Assembly (NCBI GenBank): GCA_947457075.1
Contig: CANGUG010000007.1
Coordinates: forward strand, 83,038 to 147,037
Direction: 5' to 3'
Source of the DNA: Bacteroidota bacterium
GTDB taxonomy: Bacteria; Bacteroidota; Bacteroidia; Chitinophagales; Chitinophagaceae
DNA length: 64,000 nucleotides
The notes beneath the pieces are model-generated. The model did no database searches and was not told the origin of the DNA. It saw only the letters and a program-made list of their open reading frames with translations. Positions 28,091 through 37,278 of the stretch are shown here, in pieces. The translations under genes were made by a program, and so were the position numbers. Within the stretch, counting starts at the first letter, position 1; each line of letters begins with the position of its first letter.

Positions 28091-29860
28091 ATGAAGATAC
28101 TCATTCAATATATTAAACCCTTTAAAGGTTTAGTGATTATCGGCTTTATTTTAGCCGCCATCAATCAAACTTTTTCCATGTTTGATCCCATGTTATTTGG
28201 TAGGTTAATTGACGAGTTTGCCAAAACACCCTTTGTTGATGCAATGGGGCATATTCGCACACAACCTGAATTTTTAAAAGGAGTAAGCAATATACTTTTA
28301 TTATTAGTAGGCACTGCCATGGTAAGTAGAATTGCCAAAGCATTCCAGGATTATACCGTCAATGTAATTATTCAAAAATTTGGGGCTTCTTTATTCACCG
28401 ACGGTTTAAAGCATTCCATGCAATTGCCCTATCAAGCATTTGAAGACCAGCGAAGTGGAGAAACCCTATCCATTTTAACGAAGGCCAGGGCCGATTGCGA
28501 AAAGTTTATTAGCTATGTAATTAATGTAGTGTTTGGTATTGTGGTAAGCATTGTTTTTATTTCGATTTATGCGACTAAATTACATTGGTCCATTATGCCT
28601 ATTTATATTTTAGGTGCAGGCACTATTGCGTATGTAACCAATTTATTGAGCAAGCGTATTAAGTCCATTCAAAAGAACATTGTTAAAGAAACCACTACCC
28701 TAGCAGGTACCACCACAGAGAGTTTGCGTAATATTGAATTAGTGAAAAGTTTAGGTTTGACCAATCAAGAAATTGCCCGACTTAATAATAACACTTATAA
28801 AATTTTAGCACTTGAATTAAAGAAAGTAAAAAACATTCGTTCCTTGAGTTTTATTCAAGGCACCATGGTGAACTTTTTAAGACAGGTAATCACATTCACT
28901 TTAATGTGGTTAATATTCAAAGAAATTTTAACCGTGGGTCAGTTAATCTCTTTACAATTTTATAGCTTCTTTATATTTGGACCTTTACAGGAAATAGGCA
29001 GTATCATAATGAGCTACCGAGAAACAGAAGCGTCTTTAAATAATTTTGATGCCTTAATGAAAAAGGAAATTGAAATTAATCCTGCCGAAGCAACTGCCAT
29101 TGGCAATATTGAGCATTTAGCTTTTAAAAATGTAGGTTTTCAGCATCAAACAGCCAACTTCAAAGCAATGGATGACATTAGCTTTGAGGCCAAAAAGGGA
29201 GAAACCATAGCCTTTGTAGGACCATCTGGCGCAGGAAAAAGTACTTTGGTAAAGTTAATTGTGGGATTGTATCAAACACAAGAAGGACAAATATTAATTA
29301 ATGGTGTAAATAATAAACAGATTGACATGAACGAACTAAGAAATCAAATTAGTTTCGTCACACAGGATACCCAACTTTTTGCTGGCACCATTCGCGAGAA
29401 CCTTGCCTTTGTGGCACCGAATGCAAGTGAGGAAGAGATGTTAGTTGCTTTACAAAAATCAAGTTGTACCAATATATTAGAAAAAGGCGGTAACGGCTTG
29501 GCTACGGTAATTGGAGAAGGTGGATTAAAATTAAGCGGTGGTGAAAAACAACGTTTATCCATTGCACGGGCTTTATTAAGACACCCCCATTTGTTAATAT
29601 TTGACGAAGCTACTTCAAGCTTAGATAGTTTAACCGAAGAATCCATCACCGATACCATCCGAGAACTTTCGGCCGAGCGTGAGCAAATTACTATAATGAT
29701 TGCACACCGCTTAAGTACTATCATTCATGCAACCAGGATATATGTATTGGAGAAAGGAAAAGTAATTGAACAAGGCAATCACGAAGCTTTACTAGCAGAG
29801 AAGGGTTTATACTATGCTATGTGGAGACAACAAATTGGAGAAAGAAAACAAAACAACTAA
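28091..29860 (+). CDS. ABC transporter, fused permease/ATPase
   Basis: 589 residues from the ATG at 28091. The membrane domain (six helices, about 10-310) is followed by an ATPase domain with Walker A GPSGAGKST, the canonical signature LSGGEKQR, Walker B LLIFDEATSSLD and the switch histidine in IAHRLST. It is an exporter half-transporter for an unknown substrate, distinct from the other exporter at 4.6-6.5 kb. It has its own -7 box and a strong terminator. Confidence 0.93.
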   Translation: MKILIQYIKPFKGLVIIGFILAAINQTFSMFDPMLFGRLIDEFAKTPFVDAMGHIRTQPEFLKGVSNILLLLVGTAMVSRIAKAFQDYTVNVIIQKFGASLFTDGLKHSMQLPYQAFEDQRSGETLSILTKARADCEKFISYVINVVFGIVVSIVFISIYATKLHWSIMPIYILGAGTIAYVTNLLSKRIKSIQKNIVKETTTLAGTTTESLRNIELVKSLGLTNQEIARLNNNTYKILALELKKVKNIRSLSFIQGTMVNFLRQVITFTLMWLIFKEILTVGQLISLQFYSFFIFGPLQEIGSIIMSYRETEASLNNFDALMKKEIEINPAEATAIGNIEHLAFKNVGFQHQTANFKAMDDISFEAKKGETIAFVGPSGAGKSTLVKLIVGLYQTQEGQILINGVNNKQIDMNELRNQISFVTQDTQLFAGTIRENLAFVAPNASEEEMLVALQKSSCTNILEKGGNGLATVIGEGGLKLSGGEKQRLSIARALLRHPHLLIFDEATSSLDSLTEESITDTIRELSAEREQITIMIAHRLSTIIHATRIYVLEKGKVIEQGNHEALLAEKGLYYAMWRQQIGERKQNN

Positions 29861-29899
29861 AATAGAAGTGTAACTTAATATAAAGGACTTTTAATACCC

Positions 29900-29941
29900 A
29901 ACACCTATGCTCGTTTATTATAAACAATCATAGGTGTTTTT
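29900..29941 (+). terminator. Intrinsic terminator of the ABC exporter gene
   Basis: AACACCTATG (29900-29909) pairs with CATAGGTGTT (29929-29938), with an inner GTTTA/TAAAC stem (29913-29925), and ends in a T-run. It also lies directly after the stop of the convergent DUF2721 gene. Confidence 0.85.
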
Positions 29942-29943
29942 AT

Positions 29944-30387
29944 TTAATCACGTTCGAACTTCTTTTTTAAATATTCCATCACCGAAGGATCTTCTAAGCC
30001 TTCCATATCACTTAATTCAATTTCAATGGCTTTGGTGCTTAAACGTATTTCAATAAGTGAAAGAAAAATAGACCAACAAAAAGCAACTAAGCTTGCCGCA
30101 AAAACTACTTGAGCTGTTTTTTGATATTCGATATAAATAAAAAACATGGAGACGATAGCCATTAAAAGGGAGGTCACCCCATAGGTTTGCATGTTCCTAA
30201 TAAGTTTTAGCCGATACCTAAGGTTTTTAATTTGGGTGAAAATTAAATGACGCTGCTCCTGTGTTTGATACTTATCATGCAATGCCCTCACACGGTTAGA
30301 CAAAGCCAAAAATCGGTTGGTGTAGGCCAGCATAATTAAACTAATGGCTGGGAAAAGTAGCGCAGGTATATTCACTGTTAATTCCAT
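29944..30387 (-). CDS. DUF2721 membrane protein
   Basis: 147 residues from the ATG at 30387; the frame is open to 30426, but a -7 box lies 4 bases before the 30387 ATG. Three membrane helices are visible: about 3-25 (IPALLFPAISLIMLAYTNRF), 70-95 and 100-125. The cytoplasmic loop contains the family-like segment ALSNRVRALHDKY. The pattern fits DUF2721, a family of unknown function. It is divergent from uvrC. Confidence 0.78.
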   Translation of the reverse strand: MELTVNIPALLFPAISLIMLAYTNRFLALSNRVRALHDKYQTQEQRHLIFTQIKNLRYRLKLIRNMQTYGVTSLLMAIVSMFFIYIEYQKTAQVVFAASLVAFCWSIFLSLIEIRLSTKAIEIELSDMEGLEDPSVMEYLKKKFERD

Positions 30388-30391
30388 ACCA

Positions 30392-30412
30392 CAAAAATAT
30401 AAAGTATTTTTG
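30392..30412. promoter_or_regulatory. Back-to-back -7 boxes for the DUF2721 gene and uvrC
   Basis: CAAAAATA (30392-30399) is a minus-strand TATTTTTG box; TATTTTTG (30405-30412) is the same box on the plus strand. Only 5 bases separate them, making a near-perfect palindrome. The minus box is 4 bases before the DUF2721 ATG; the plus box is 17 bases before the uvrC ATG. Confidence 0.65.
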
Positions 30413-30429
30413 TGCTTTCGGAACAAACC

Positions 30430-32229
30430 ATGGAAAAAGAGCTATTCAAGGAAATACAGGCAGGACTACCCCAGGAACCCGGCATTTATCAATATTTTGA
30501 TGAAAACGGGCACTTATTATATGTGGGTAAGGCTAAGAATATCCGAAAAAGAGTAAGCTCCTATTTTTTAGCTACCCATCAGCATACCTTAAAAACCATT
30601 GAGTTGGTTCAAAAAATAAAGGATATTCAGTTTACCATTGTCAACTCGGAACATGATGCTTTTATTTTAGAAAATGAACTCATCAAAAATTACCAGCCCA
30701 AGTACAATATTAATTTAAAGGACGACAAAACCTATCCTTATATAGTTATCAAAAAAGAAAACTTCCCAAGGGTGTTTTTAACTCGACGAAAAATAAAAGA
30801 CGGCAGTACTTATATTGGCCCCTTTACCAATGTATTGGCAGTAAGAGAATTAATTGATCATATAAAACATACCATTCCCTTACGTACCTGCACACTGCCC
30901 CTTACACCAAAAAATATTGAGCAGGGAAAGTTTAAAGTATGTTTGGAATACCATTTAGGCAATTGTTTGGGGCCCTGTCAAGGATACCAAAGCTTGGCTT
31001 CCTACAATGAGTCCATTGAGCAGGTACAACATTTATTAAAGGGAAATATCAAACCCGTTATCGTCAATTTAAAAGAAAAAATGGCGGCGGAAGCCAGTGC
31101 TTTGGCGTTTGAAAAAGCAGCACTGACCAAAAAGAAAATTGAGGAGTTGGAGCATTACCAAACCAAGTCGGTGATATATACCAAACAGCAGCATGCAATG
31201 GATGTGTTTAGTATTGCCCATGAAGGGGACCAAGCGTATGTAAGTTATTTAATGGTGGAAAATGGAAGGATTATACAAACCCATATTCTACCCTTAAGTG
31301 TCCCCTTAGAAGAAACTGTAGAAACCATTTTAGTATTTGCGATTCATTATTTTAGAAGTAATTTAAATAGTAGGGCAAAAGAAATTATCGTGCCTTTTGA
31401 ATTAAGTGAAAAAGTATTTGAGGTTAAATATACCATCCCAATGGTAGGTGAAAAGGAACAATTGCTGGCACTCTCTCAAAAAAATGCCAACTATGCCTTA
31501 AAGGAATGGAAACACAAACAGGCATTGGTGGCGGTAGCCCCTACTATTCATAGTGCCGTTTTGGAAGAAATACAAGAAGTATTGCATTTGACTGAAACCC
31601 CTACCCATATTGAATGTTTTGACAACTCTAATTTTCAAGGCTCCTACCCAGTTTCAGCGATGGTATGTTTTAAAAACGGGGTGCCTAGTAAATCGGATTA
31701 CAGAAAGTTTAATATTAAAACAGTGGTGGGTATCAATGACTTTGCCAGTATGAAGGAATCAGTAGGCCGAAGATATCAATCGGTACTTGAAAAGAATTTG
31801 CCCCTTCCCCAACTCATTATTATTGATGGGGGTAAAGGACAATTAAATGCAGCCTTAGAAGCACTTACTGAATTAGGCATACAGGACAAAGTAACCACAG
31901 TAGGCTTAGCTAAAAATATAGAAGAATTGTTTTTCCCAGGAGATAGTAAATCCATTATTTTGAACTGGCATAGTGAAGCCCATAAATTAATCCGAAACAT
32001 AAGGGATGAAGTGCACCGCTTTGGTATTCAGTTTCACCGCAGCAAAAGGTCTAAAGGCGCACTTGAAACGGGCTTGGATCATATCCCTGGCATTGGTCCA
32101 AAAACAAAGGAATTATTGTTATTGCAATTTAAGTCAGTACAAAAAATCAAGGACGCCAATCCCCATATTTTAGCGCAGCTAATAGGCGAAAAAAAAGCCG
32201 CTATATTAAAAGCGGCTTTAGAAAAATAA
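30430..32229 (+). CDS. uvrC: Excinuclease ABC subunit C
   Basis: 599 residues from the ATG at 30430. The N-terminal GIY-YIG nuclease domain is clear (PGIYQYFDENGHLLYVGKAK), followed by a cysteine segment (CLEYHLGNCLGPCQGY), a UVR helix, the RNase H-like nuclease (ECFDNSNFQGSYPVSAMVCF, IIDGGKGQLNAA) and a C-terminal helix-hairpin-helix (LDHIPGIGPKTKELLL). It makes both incisions in nucleotide excision repair. The last 14 codons also form the terminator of the convergent gld operon. Confidence 0.97.
   Translation: MEKELFKEIQAGLPQEPGIYQYFDENGHLLYVGKAKNIRKRVSSYFLATHQHTLKTIELVQKIKDIQFTIVNSEHDAFILENELIKNYQPKYNINLKDDKTYPYIVIKKENFPRVFLTRRKIKDGSTYIGPFTNVLAVRELIDHIKHTIPLRTCTLPLTPKNIEQGKFKVCLEYHLGNCLGPCQGYQSLASYNESIEQVQHLLKGNIKPVIVNLKEKMAAEASALAFEKAALTKKKIEELEHYQTKSVIYTKQQHAMDVFSIAHEGDQAYVSYLMVENGRIIQTHILPLSVPLEETVETILVFAIHYFRSNLNSRAKEIIVPFELSEKVFEVKYTIPMVGEKEQLLALSQKNANYALKEWKHKQALVAVAPTIHSAVLEEIQEVLHLTETPTHIECFDNSNFQGSYPVSAMVCFKNGVPSKSDYRKFNIKTVVGINDFASMKESVGRRYQSVLEKNLPLPQLIIIDGGKGQLNAALEALTELGIQDKVTTVGLAKNIEELFFPGDSKSIILNWHSEAHKLIRNIRDEVHRFGIQFHRSKRSKGALETGLDHIPGIGPKTKELLLLQFKSVQKIKDANPHILAQLIGEKKAAILKAALEK
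32189..32219 (-). terminator. Terminator of the gld operon inside the uvrC 3' end
   Basis: AAAGCCGCT (32194-32202) and AGCGGCTTT (32211-32219) form a 9-bp stem. Reading on the minus strand, the stem runs into eight T (32189-32196). It lies 17 bases beyond the gldN stop and entirely within the uvrC coding region. Confidence 0.75.
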
Positions 32230-32236
32230 TGTTGGT

Positions 32237-33538
32237 TTAATATACCCATCGATCCTGTTCTTGATCGAATATTTTTTGTTTGATTTTCTCAGAATACTCT
32301 AAACGCTTAGCATTGTCTTTTTTAAACAATTCTTTGAACGTTCTGTCATTCTCGTTATCAATGGTTGTTTTGTATATAGAGGCTTCAAAATAACCTAAGT
32401 CCAATAAATCACTCCATGACATTTCCGCGGCTTTATTCATTGGGTTATATACTTTATATTTTGATAAGTAAGGTCTAATCTCATCATAATTTACCCAAAA
32501 CAAAACCTTACGAATTGGTGTAGGTGTTTGATAAGTAATGTTTCCATTAGGACCTGTAATTTGCACAGGTGTTTGAGGGATTAAAGCTACTGGTGCAATG
32601 GCAATAATTCTTCTAAATAATTGTCCATACTTTTTATCAAAAATATATTGTTCTTTTATATCGAATGTATATATACTATTTAAAGGTACTTTTGATTGAG
32701 CTTTTATTGATTTAACTACTTGGCCACCAATGGTTTCATATGTAGTAGTTACTTTTGGTGAGAATAATGCCTCCAAAGAATCTAAAATAATGGGTTGAAC
32801 AAAATCATCGCCTCCCTTTTCATCATAAGCAGTTACCGCAGGAGCAGGCTTGCCATTAGGGTCTATGATGGGAGCACCATCTTTGTCAAACATTTTTTCA
32901 TCTTTTAAAATTTTCCATAAAACTGCAAAAAACATTTGACGTCCTTGTTGATTGTACCCTTTGTAAATAAAACTGCGATTAATTTTTTCTCTAGCATCTA
33001 TCTCTCTCCATACAAATTCATTGTATGTAGCATCATCCTCTCTTAAATCTGGCATTGAAAGGACTGCCGTGTTCATTGAATTCTTTATTGCTGAGCCACC
33101 CGCCGCCGTAGGAAGTACTTTTGATTTTAGTGCATTCTTTTTATTAGCCGCCTCTGCAGCAGTAGCTTGCTCAGCTAAACGGGCATTGTTTTTTAATTCA
33201 TTCTCTGATTTTAACGAACTACTAGGCTTGGCTCCTTTGTATTTTCTACCATTAAGCCCATCCATATCTAATGTATCCACATCCAAAATGGTATCGGTAA
33301 TATTTACCATATTGTTTTGAATTGCGCCATTAACATTGTTGTTGTTAAGACCTGGATTTTGCACAGTAGGTGTTTGCGTTCCATTACCCACTACAGTGCC
33401 AGCTTGCTGTATAATTGGATTTTGAACCCTATTCGGGTTTCTATTTCTTGGCCTAGAAATAACTTGGTTTTGAGCGAATGCATCTTGTAGAAATGCAAAC
33501 ATCAAAAGGCTTAATAAGAGAAGAATTTTTTTATTCAT
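32237..33538 (-). CDS. gldN: Gliding motility / type IX secretion protein GldN
   Basis: 433 residues with a signal peptide ending near AFAQ (residues 20-23). An Asn/Gln-rich low-complexity stretch (about 25-85) precedes the conserved core (WREIDAREKINRSFIYKGYN, MFFAVLWKILKDEKMF, and a C-terminal end with DLGYFEASIYKT). GldN is a periplasmic partner of the GldK ring of the type IX secretion system. It is the last gene of gldK-L-M-N, 2 bases after gldM. It is longer than many GldN proteins because of the N-terminal insert. Confidence 0.93.
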   Translation of the reverse strand: MNKKILLLLSLLMFAFLQDAFAQNQVISRPRNRNPNRVQNPIIQQAGTVVGNGTQTPTVQNPGLNNNNVNGAIQNNMVNITDTILDVDTLDMDGLNGRKYKGAKPSSSLKSENELKNNARLAEQATAAEAANKKNALKSKVLPTAAGGSAIKNSMNTAVLSMPDLREDDATYNEFVWREIDAREKINRSFIYKGYNQQGRQMFFAVLWKILKDEKMFDKDGAPIIDPNGKPAPAVTAYDEKGGDDFVQPIILDSLEALFSPKVTTTYETIGGQVVKSIKAQSKVPLNSIYTFDIKEQYIFDKKYGQLFRRIIAIAPVALIPQTPVQITGPNGNITYQTPTPIRKVLFWVNYDEIRPYLSKYKVYNPMNKAAEMSWSDLLDLGYFEASIYKTTIDNENDRTFKELFKKDNAKRLEYSEKIKQKIFDQEQDRWVY

Positions 33539-33540
33539 AA

Positions 33541-35124
33541 TTAATATATATCAAATGATAGACCTTGCGTTAATGGCTTGATCTGACCAGTTGGTGTTTT
33601 GTAATTAATATTGTAAATAAGAATACGATCACCTGATTGAGAAGCTCTAATCTTACTTTTAATTGTTCCATTAAATACCGGTCCACCGTTTGACTCTGAG
33701 GTTCCATCATCAAACTGCACATTAAATGAGGTTACTTGGAAATTAACGCCTTCAAAAATAAAGTCATTCAAAATAGCATTAATAATACCCGGACTCACCA
33801 ATTTATCTGCAGTAATTGTACCATAGGTTCTAAAGTCTGCGTTAACACCCACTTTTGGTGTTGGCACTTCTTTAGCAGGTATATTAAAGGATTTAGATGA
33901 TTTACCATCAGAAACATTAATAGTAACTGTACCAGCCGAGCTCACTGTTACGATATAATTTCCAGGTCCAGAACCAGGACTTATAGATGGATTTCCATTT
34001 CCAGAAGCAGAAACCTTTAAAGCGCCCGCTCCACCTGCAGCACCAGAAATTGAAATAGGATTTTGTAAACCTGCATAAAACACTCTTGTCTTATCGGTTG
34101 AAAGTGATAAGCCAGTTGGCGTTACTACTTTAAATTTCACATCTGTTGATCTTGTTTCAGCAGCTCCTGTTGAAGGATTGATGAAATTAATGGTTACATG
34201 CTTACTGTAATCACCAGGAGCACTTGCCACCATTTTATACAATGCTTTACCATCTGGTCCAATAGGTACAGAAGCCCCATCAATACTGATAGAAGGTTTT
34301 GCATCACTATTATAAGATCCTAAAACCGCAGTTATTTCCACTTCTTCCCCTGGAGAAACTGTTGTAGCGTTTGCACTCGCAATTGCATCAAAGTTCTTAA
34401 GCTGAATGAAGGTTGTATTTACTTGAGAATAGCAAAAATCAATTAATTGTGTTTGGGTATTTCTAATATCATTTTGGAATTTAGACATCATTGCCAATGC
34501 TGCAATGGTAGGTGTCATGTGAAAGTAAATAGTAGCCCATTGCTTTGGAATTGGTAAATTCTTAATAGTCTTTTCAGCGTCCTTGTTGTACAATTTAGGA
34601 ATACTCAAATCCACAGGAATATTTCCAACTTTTAAAGCTAATAACGGATCAATTTTTGCTAAATCCGCTTTGTACTTAGTTAGCATATTATAAATTTCCT
34701 CCCCTTTAGCCATTTTGGTTTTGCCTTTGCCTTCGTCTTTACCTTCCACTAAAACTCTTGTTGAGGCCTCTAAATCATCCAGCTTAAAAGTGGTATCAGG
34801 TGCTTTTAAACCAGACTCCATTTTCAATTCTTTCTTAATGTTTTCAATAAATGCAAAAGCTTGATCTGACAAATCAGAAACCATCTGCGCCTTTGGTTTC
34901 CATATAGCAACCTTCTCGGCAAAAGCTTTATTCTGCTCACTGCCAAACTCTTTTATAATTAGTTCGCTGCGCGTTTTTAATGCATCATTTGATTTTCCAA
35001 AACTGTCATCAATTGTTTGAAAAGCATTTAAAATTTCGCTAGATACATTTAGGGCAAGAATTGCTGTTAACACCAAATACATGATGTTAATCATCTTCTG
35101 CCTAGGCTCTTTAGGTAATGCCAT
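33541..35124 (-). CDS. gldM: Gliding motility / type IX secretion motor protein GldM
   Basis: 527 residues, close to the family length. A single N-terminal membrane helix (about 11-32, NIMYLVLTAILALNVSSEIL) is followed by a large periplasmic part of helical and Ig-like domains (the region around 260-520 is rich in G, S, T). GldM spans the periplasm and, with GldL, forms the proton-driven motor of the type IX secretion system. It lies between gldL (31-base gap) and gldN (2-base gap). Confidence 0.95.
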   Translation of the reverse strand: MALPKEPRQKMINIMYLVLTAILALNVSSEILNAFQTIDDSFGKSNDALKTRSELIIKEFGSEQNKAFAEKVAIWKPKAQMVSDLSDQAFAFIENIKKELKMESGLKAPDTTFKLDDLEASTRVLVEGKDEGKGKTKMAKGEEIYNMLTKYKADLAKIDPLLALKVGNIPVDLSIPKLYNKDAEKTIKNLPIPKQWATIYFHMTPTIAALAMMSKFQNDIRNTQTQLIDFCYSQVNTTFIQLKNFDAIASANATTVSPGEEVEITAVLGSYNSDAKPSISIDGASVPIGPDGKALYKMVASAPGDYSKHVTINFINPSTGAAETRSTDVKFKVVTPTGLSLSTDKTRVFYAGLQNPISISGAAGGAGALKVSASGNGNPSISPGSGPGNYIVTVSSAGTVTINVSDGKSSKSFNIPAKEVPTPKVGVNADFRTYGTITADKLVSPGIINAILNDFIFEGVNFQVTSFNVQFDDGTSESNGGPVFNGTIKSKIRASQSGDRILIYNINYKTPTGQIKPLTQGLSFDIY

Positions 35125-35155
35125 TTATAGTAAGTTTATATAAATTAGATATTAA

Positions 35156-35737
35156 TTAATTTCCTTTAATCGCTTTAATCATGTTACCGTATAAAGCATT
35201 CAATTGCTCTAAATTATTCGCTAAAGAAGTTAATTGCTCTTTGGTACGTGCTGCTTCTTTTACTGAATCAGTCATTGTTTCTGTTAAATTTTTCACACTA
35301 CCATAGTATTGATTTACATCATCCAAAGTTTTACCAATGGCTTCAAACTTAGTATTTAAAGTAGCCATGCCAGTTGCTGAATTATTGATTACACCTAATT
35401 TATCGTTCGTGTTATCAATCGTTTCTTTTACTTCAGCCAAGGCTTTTCTTAATTCTGAACTATCTAAGGTACCAGAAATTACACCACCAGTTCCAGTGCC
35501 AGTGTGGCCTCCTCCATGATCTTCAGAAGGTAATACTGCATAAATTAAAAAGATAGCTGCTTCGGTAAACATACCCACAATCAACAATTCATTAGCGAAT
35601 TTCCAGTGTAGGATTTTAAATAAGGCTCCGACAATTACAACAGCAGCACCTATTGATACAGCAGTGTCCACGATTCCTCTTATTCTTTTTAATCTATTAG
35701 CTTTAATTTGTTCTGGAGATAATTGAACTTGGCTCAT
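35156..35737 (-). CDS. gldL: Gliding motility / type IX secretion motor protein GldL
   Basis: 193 residues. Two membrane helices (about 26-45 and 52-68, GAAVVIVGALFKILHW and LLIVGMFTEAAIFLIYA) carry a conserved membrane-embedded Glu in FTEAA, proposed in the family to be part of the proton path. The cytoplasmic C-terminal part is a coiled coil (about 90-190). It forms the stator-like motor with GldM. It follows gldK by 52 bases. Confidence 0.95.
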   Translation of the reverse strand: MSQVQLSPEQIKANRLKRIRGIVDTAVSIGAAVVIVGALFKILHWKFANELLIVGMFTEAAIFLIYAVLPSEDHGGGHTGTGTGGVISGTLDSSELRKALAEVKETIDNTNDKLGVINNSATGMATLNTKFEAIGKTLDDVNQYYGSVKNLTETMTDSVKEAARTKEQLTSLANNLEQLNALYGNMIKAIKGN

Positions 35738-35789
35738 ACTTAGTTTATTTTTTAATGAATGAAGTTTATTTGAATTTAAAATAGATGGA

Positions 35790-37148
35790 TTAACGTGTCA
35801 TAGAAAGTACACATCTAAAACCAATATAGGATTTAGCATTGCTTTGGTACTCATACCCTCTTGTACTTACTTGACAATAGTAGGCAATGTCTTTCCATGA
35901 TCCACCTCGGATTGATTTTTTGGCTAAAGGTGAGTCATCGTCCACCTCAGCTTGAATATCTGGATTAGAGGCTGTCATATAAATTTGAGTACTAGGAGAA
36001 TATACCGAGCTTGTCCATTCTGCTACATTACCTGACATATCGTATAAACCAAACCCGTTTTCAACATATGATTTTACTTTTTTAGTAGGTGCATCTTTTT
36101 TGGTATCACCAGCAAAATAGTCGCCTCTACCATATTTGAAGTTTGCCATCATTAAACCTTCTTTTGTTCTAGCATAGGGAGCTCCCCATGGATACATGGC
36201 ATTGATTTTTGAATTACCTCTTGCTGCATATTCCCACTCTGCTTCGGTTGGCAAACGGTAAATTCCATCAATTTTTAAGTCGGTCTTACCAGGCTTCCCT
36301 TGGAAATAATCATTATGTTCCGTTCTCCAATTACAAAAAGCAATTGCTTGTTTCCAATTCACACCCACTACTGGGTAATCATTGTATTGTTTTGAAGAAA
36401 AATATTTGATTACTTCTATGTCAAAATAAGAATAAGAAAAGTCTCTGTTCCATACCAATGTATCAGGAGCTACTTTCACTTCCACTGGGATGATATAATT
36501 ACCTAAATCCAAATCTAACCCGTTAGAAGAATTTGATTCTCTTGCCGCCTTCTTATAATCAATGATATTGTATCTGTAAATTAATTTCTTAGGATTTACT
36601 ACAAATTCACTTGGTCTTTTTCTATTTGAATCTGGCACCCATAATGGACTCAAGTCATTGATCATTTTTGCTGAAGTAGGCAATGACGGAGTATTCGGAC
36701 TTGATCTGTATTTTTGATATTCTGCCAAGGCTTTTGGCAATGACTTATTAAAATCAGCCACTTTTTTCCAGTTCACATGTAAAGTATCTTCTGGGTCAGC
36801 TTGATTTAAAGATTTATTTGGCGTAAATAAAACAAGGTACTTCATTGAATCCGCCACATAGTTCACAAATTTGCGGTATTGCTCGTTGGTTACTTCGGTG
36901 CGATCCATCCAAAAGCTTTGTACGGATACCACTTTTTTAAAGTTTATCTGAGACTTGTCAATTTGCTCATCACTGGCACCCATGTAAAAAGCACCACCTG
37001 GAATGTAAACCATTTGAGGATCAGTTCTAAGTCTGTCTCTTTTGGTGATTTGAGTGGATTCAAATGCAAAAAACAAGAATGAACATACTAATACCGTTAA
37101 AAGCATCAACGGAAATTTGAAACGAGCCATCTTTAAATTCTTAACCAT
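35790..37148 (-). CDS. gldK: Gliding motility / type IX secretion lipoprotein GldK
   Basis: 452 residues; an ATG six codons downstream (MARFKF) is an equally good start. After an N-terminal hydrophobic signal with a cysteine (TVLVCSF) comes a formylglycine-generating-enzyme-like (SUMF1) domain: MVYIPGGAFYMGASDEQ, RTEVTNEQYRKFV, YPVVGVNWKQAIAFCNW, RLPTEAEWEYAARG and SIRGGSW. GldK forms an outer-membrane-associated ring with GldN. The lipobox is not textbook because valine precedes the cysteine. It heads the operon. Confidence 0.93.
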   Translation of the reverse strand: MVKNLKMARFKFPLMLLTVLVCSFLFFAFESTQITKRDRLRTDPQMVYIPGGAFYMGASDEQIDKSQINFKKVVSVQSFWMDRTEVTNEQYRKFVNYVADSMKYLVLFTPNKSLNQADPEDTLHVNWKKVADFNKSLPKALAEYQKYRSSPNTPSLPTSAKMINDLSPLWVPDSNRKRPSEFVVNPKKLIYRYNIIDYKKAARESNSSNGLDLDLGNYIIPVEVKVAPDTLVWNRDFSYSYFDIEVIKYFSSKQYNDYPVVGVNWKQAIAFCNWRTEHNDYFQGKPGKTDLKIDGIYRLPTEAEWEYAARGNSKINAMYPWGAPYARTKEGLMMANFKYGRGDYFAGDTKKDAPTKKVKSYVENGFGLYDMSGNVAEWTSSVYSPSTQIYMTASNPDIQAEVDDDSPLAKKSIRGGSWKDIAYYCQVSTRGYEYQSNAKSYIGFRCVLSMTR

Positions 37149-37278
37149 AATTGTTATTTATAACTGTTGCTGGACGAACCAGTCAAGTAATATTTAAAAT
37201 TTAATTCATGCATTTCCTGCACTTAATCTTGAGACTATGGATAAAGTTACTAAATCCATTGTATCTAAGAGGTGCAAA

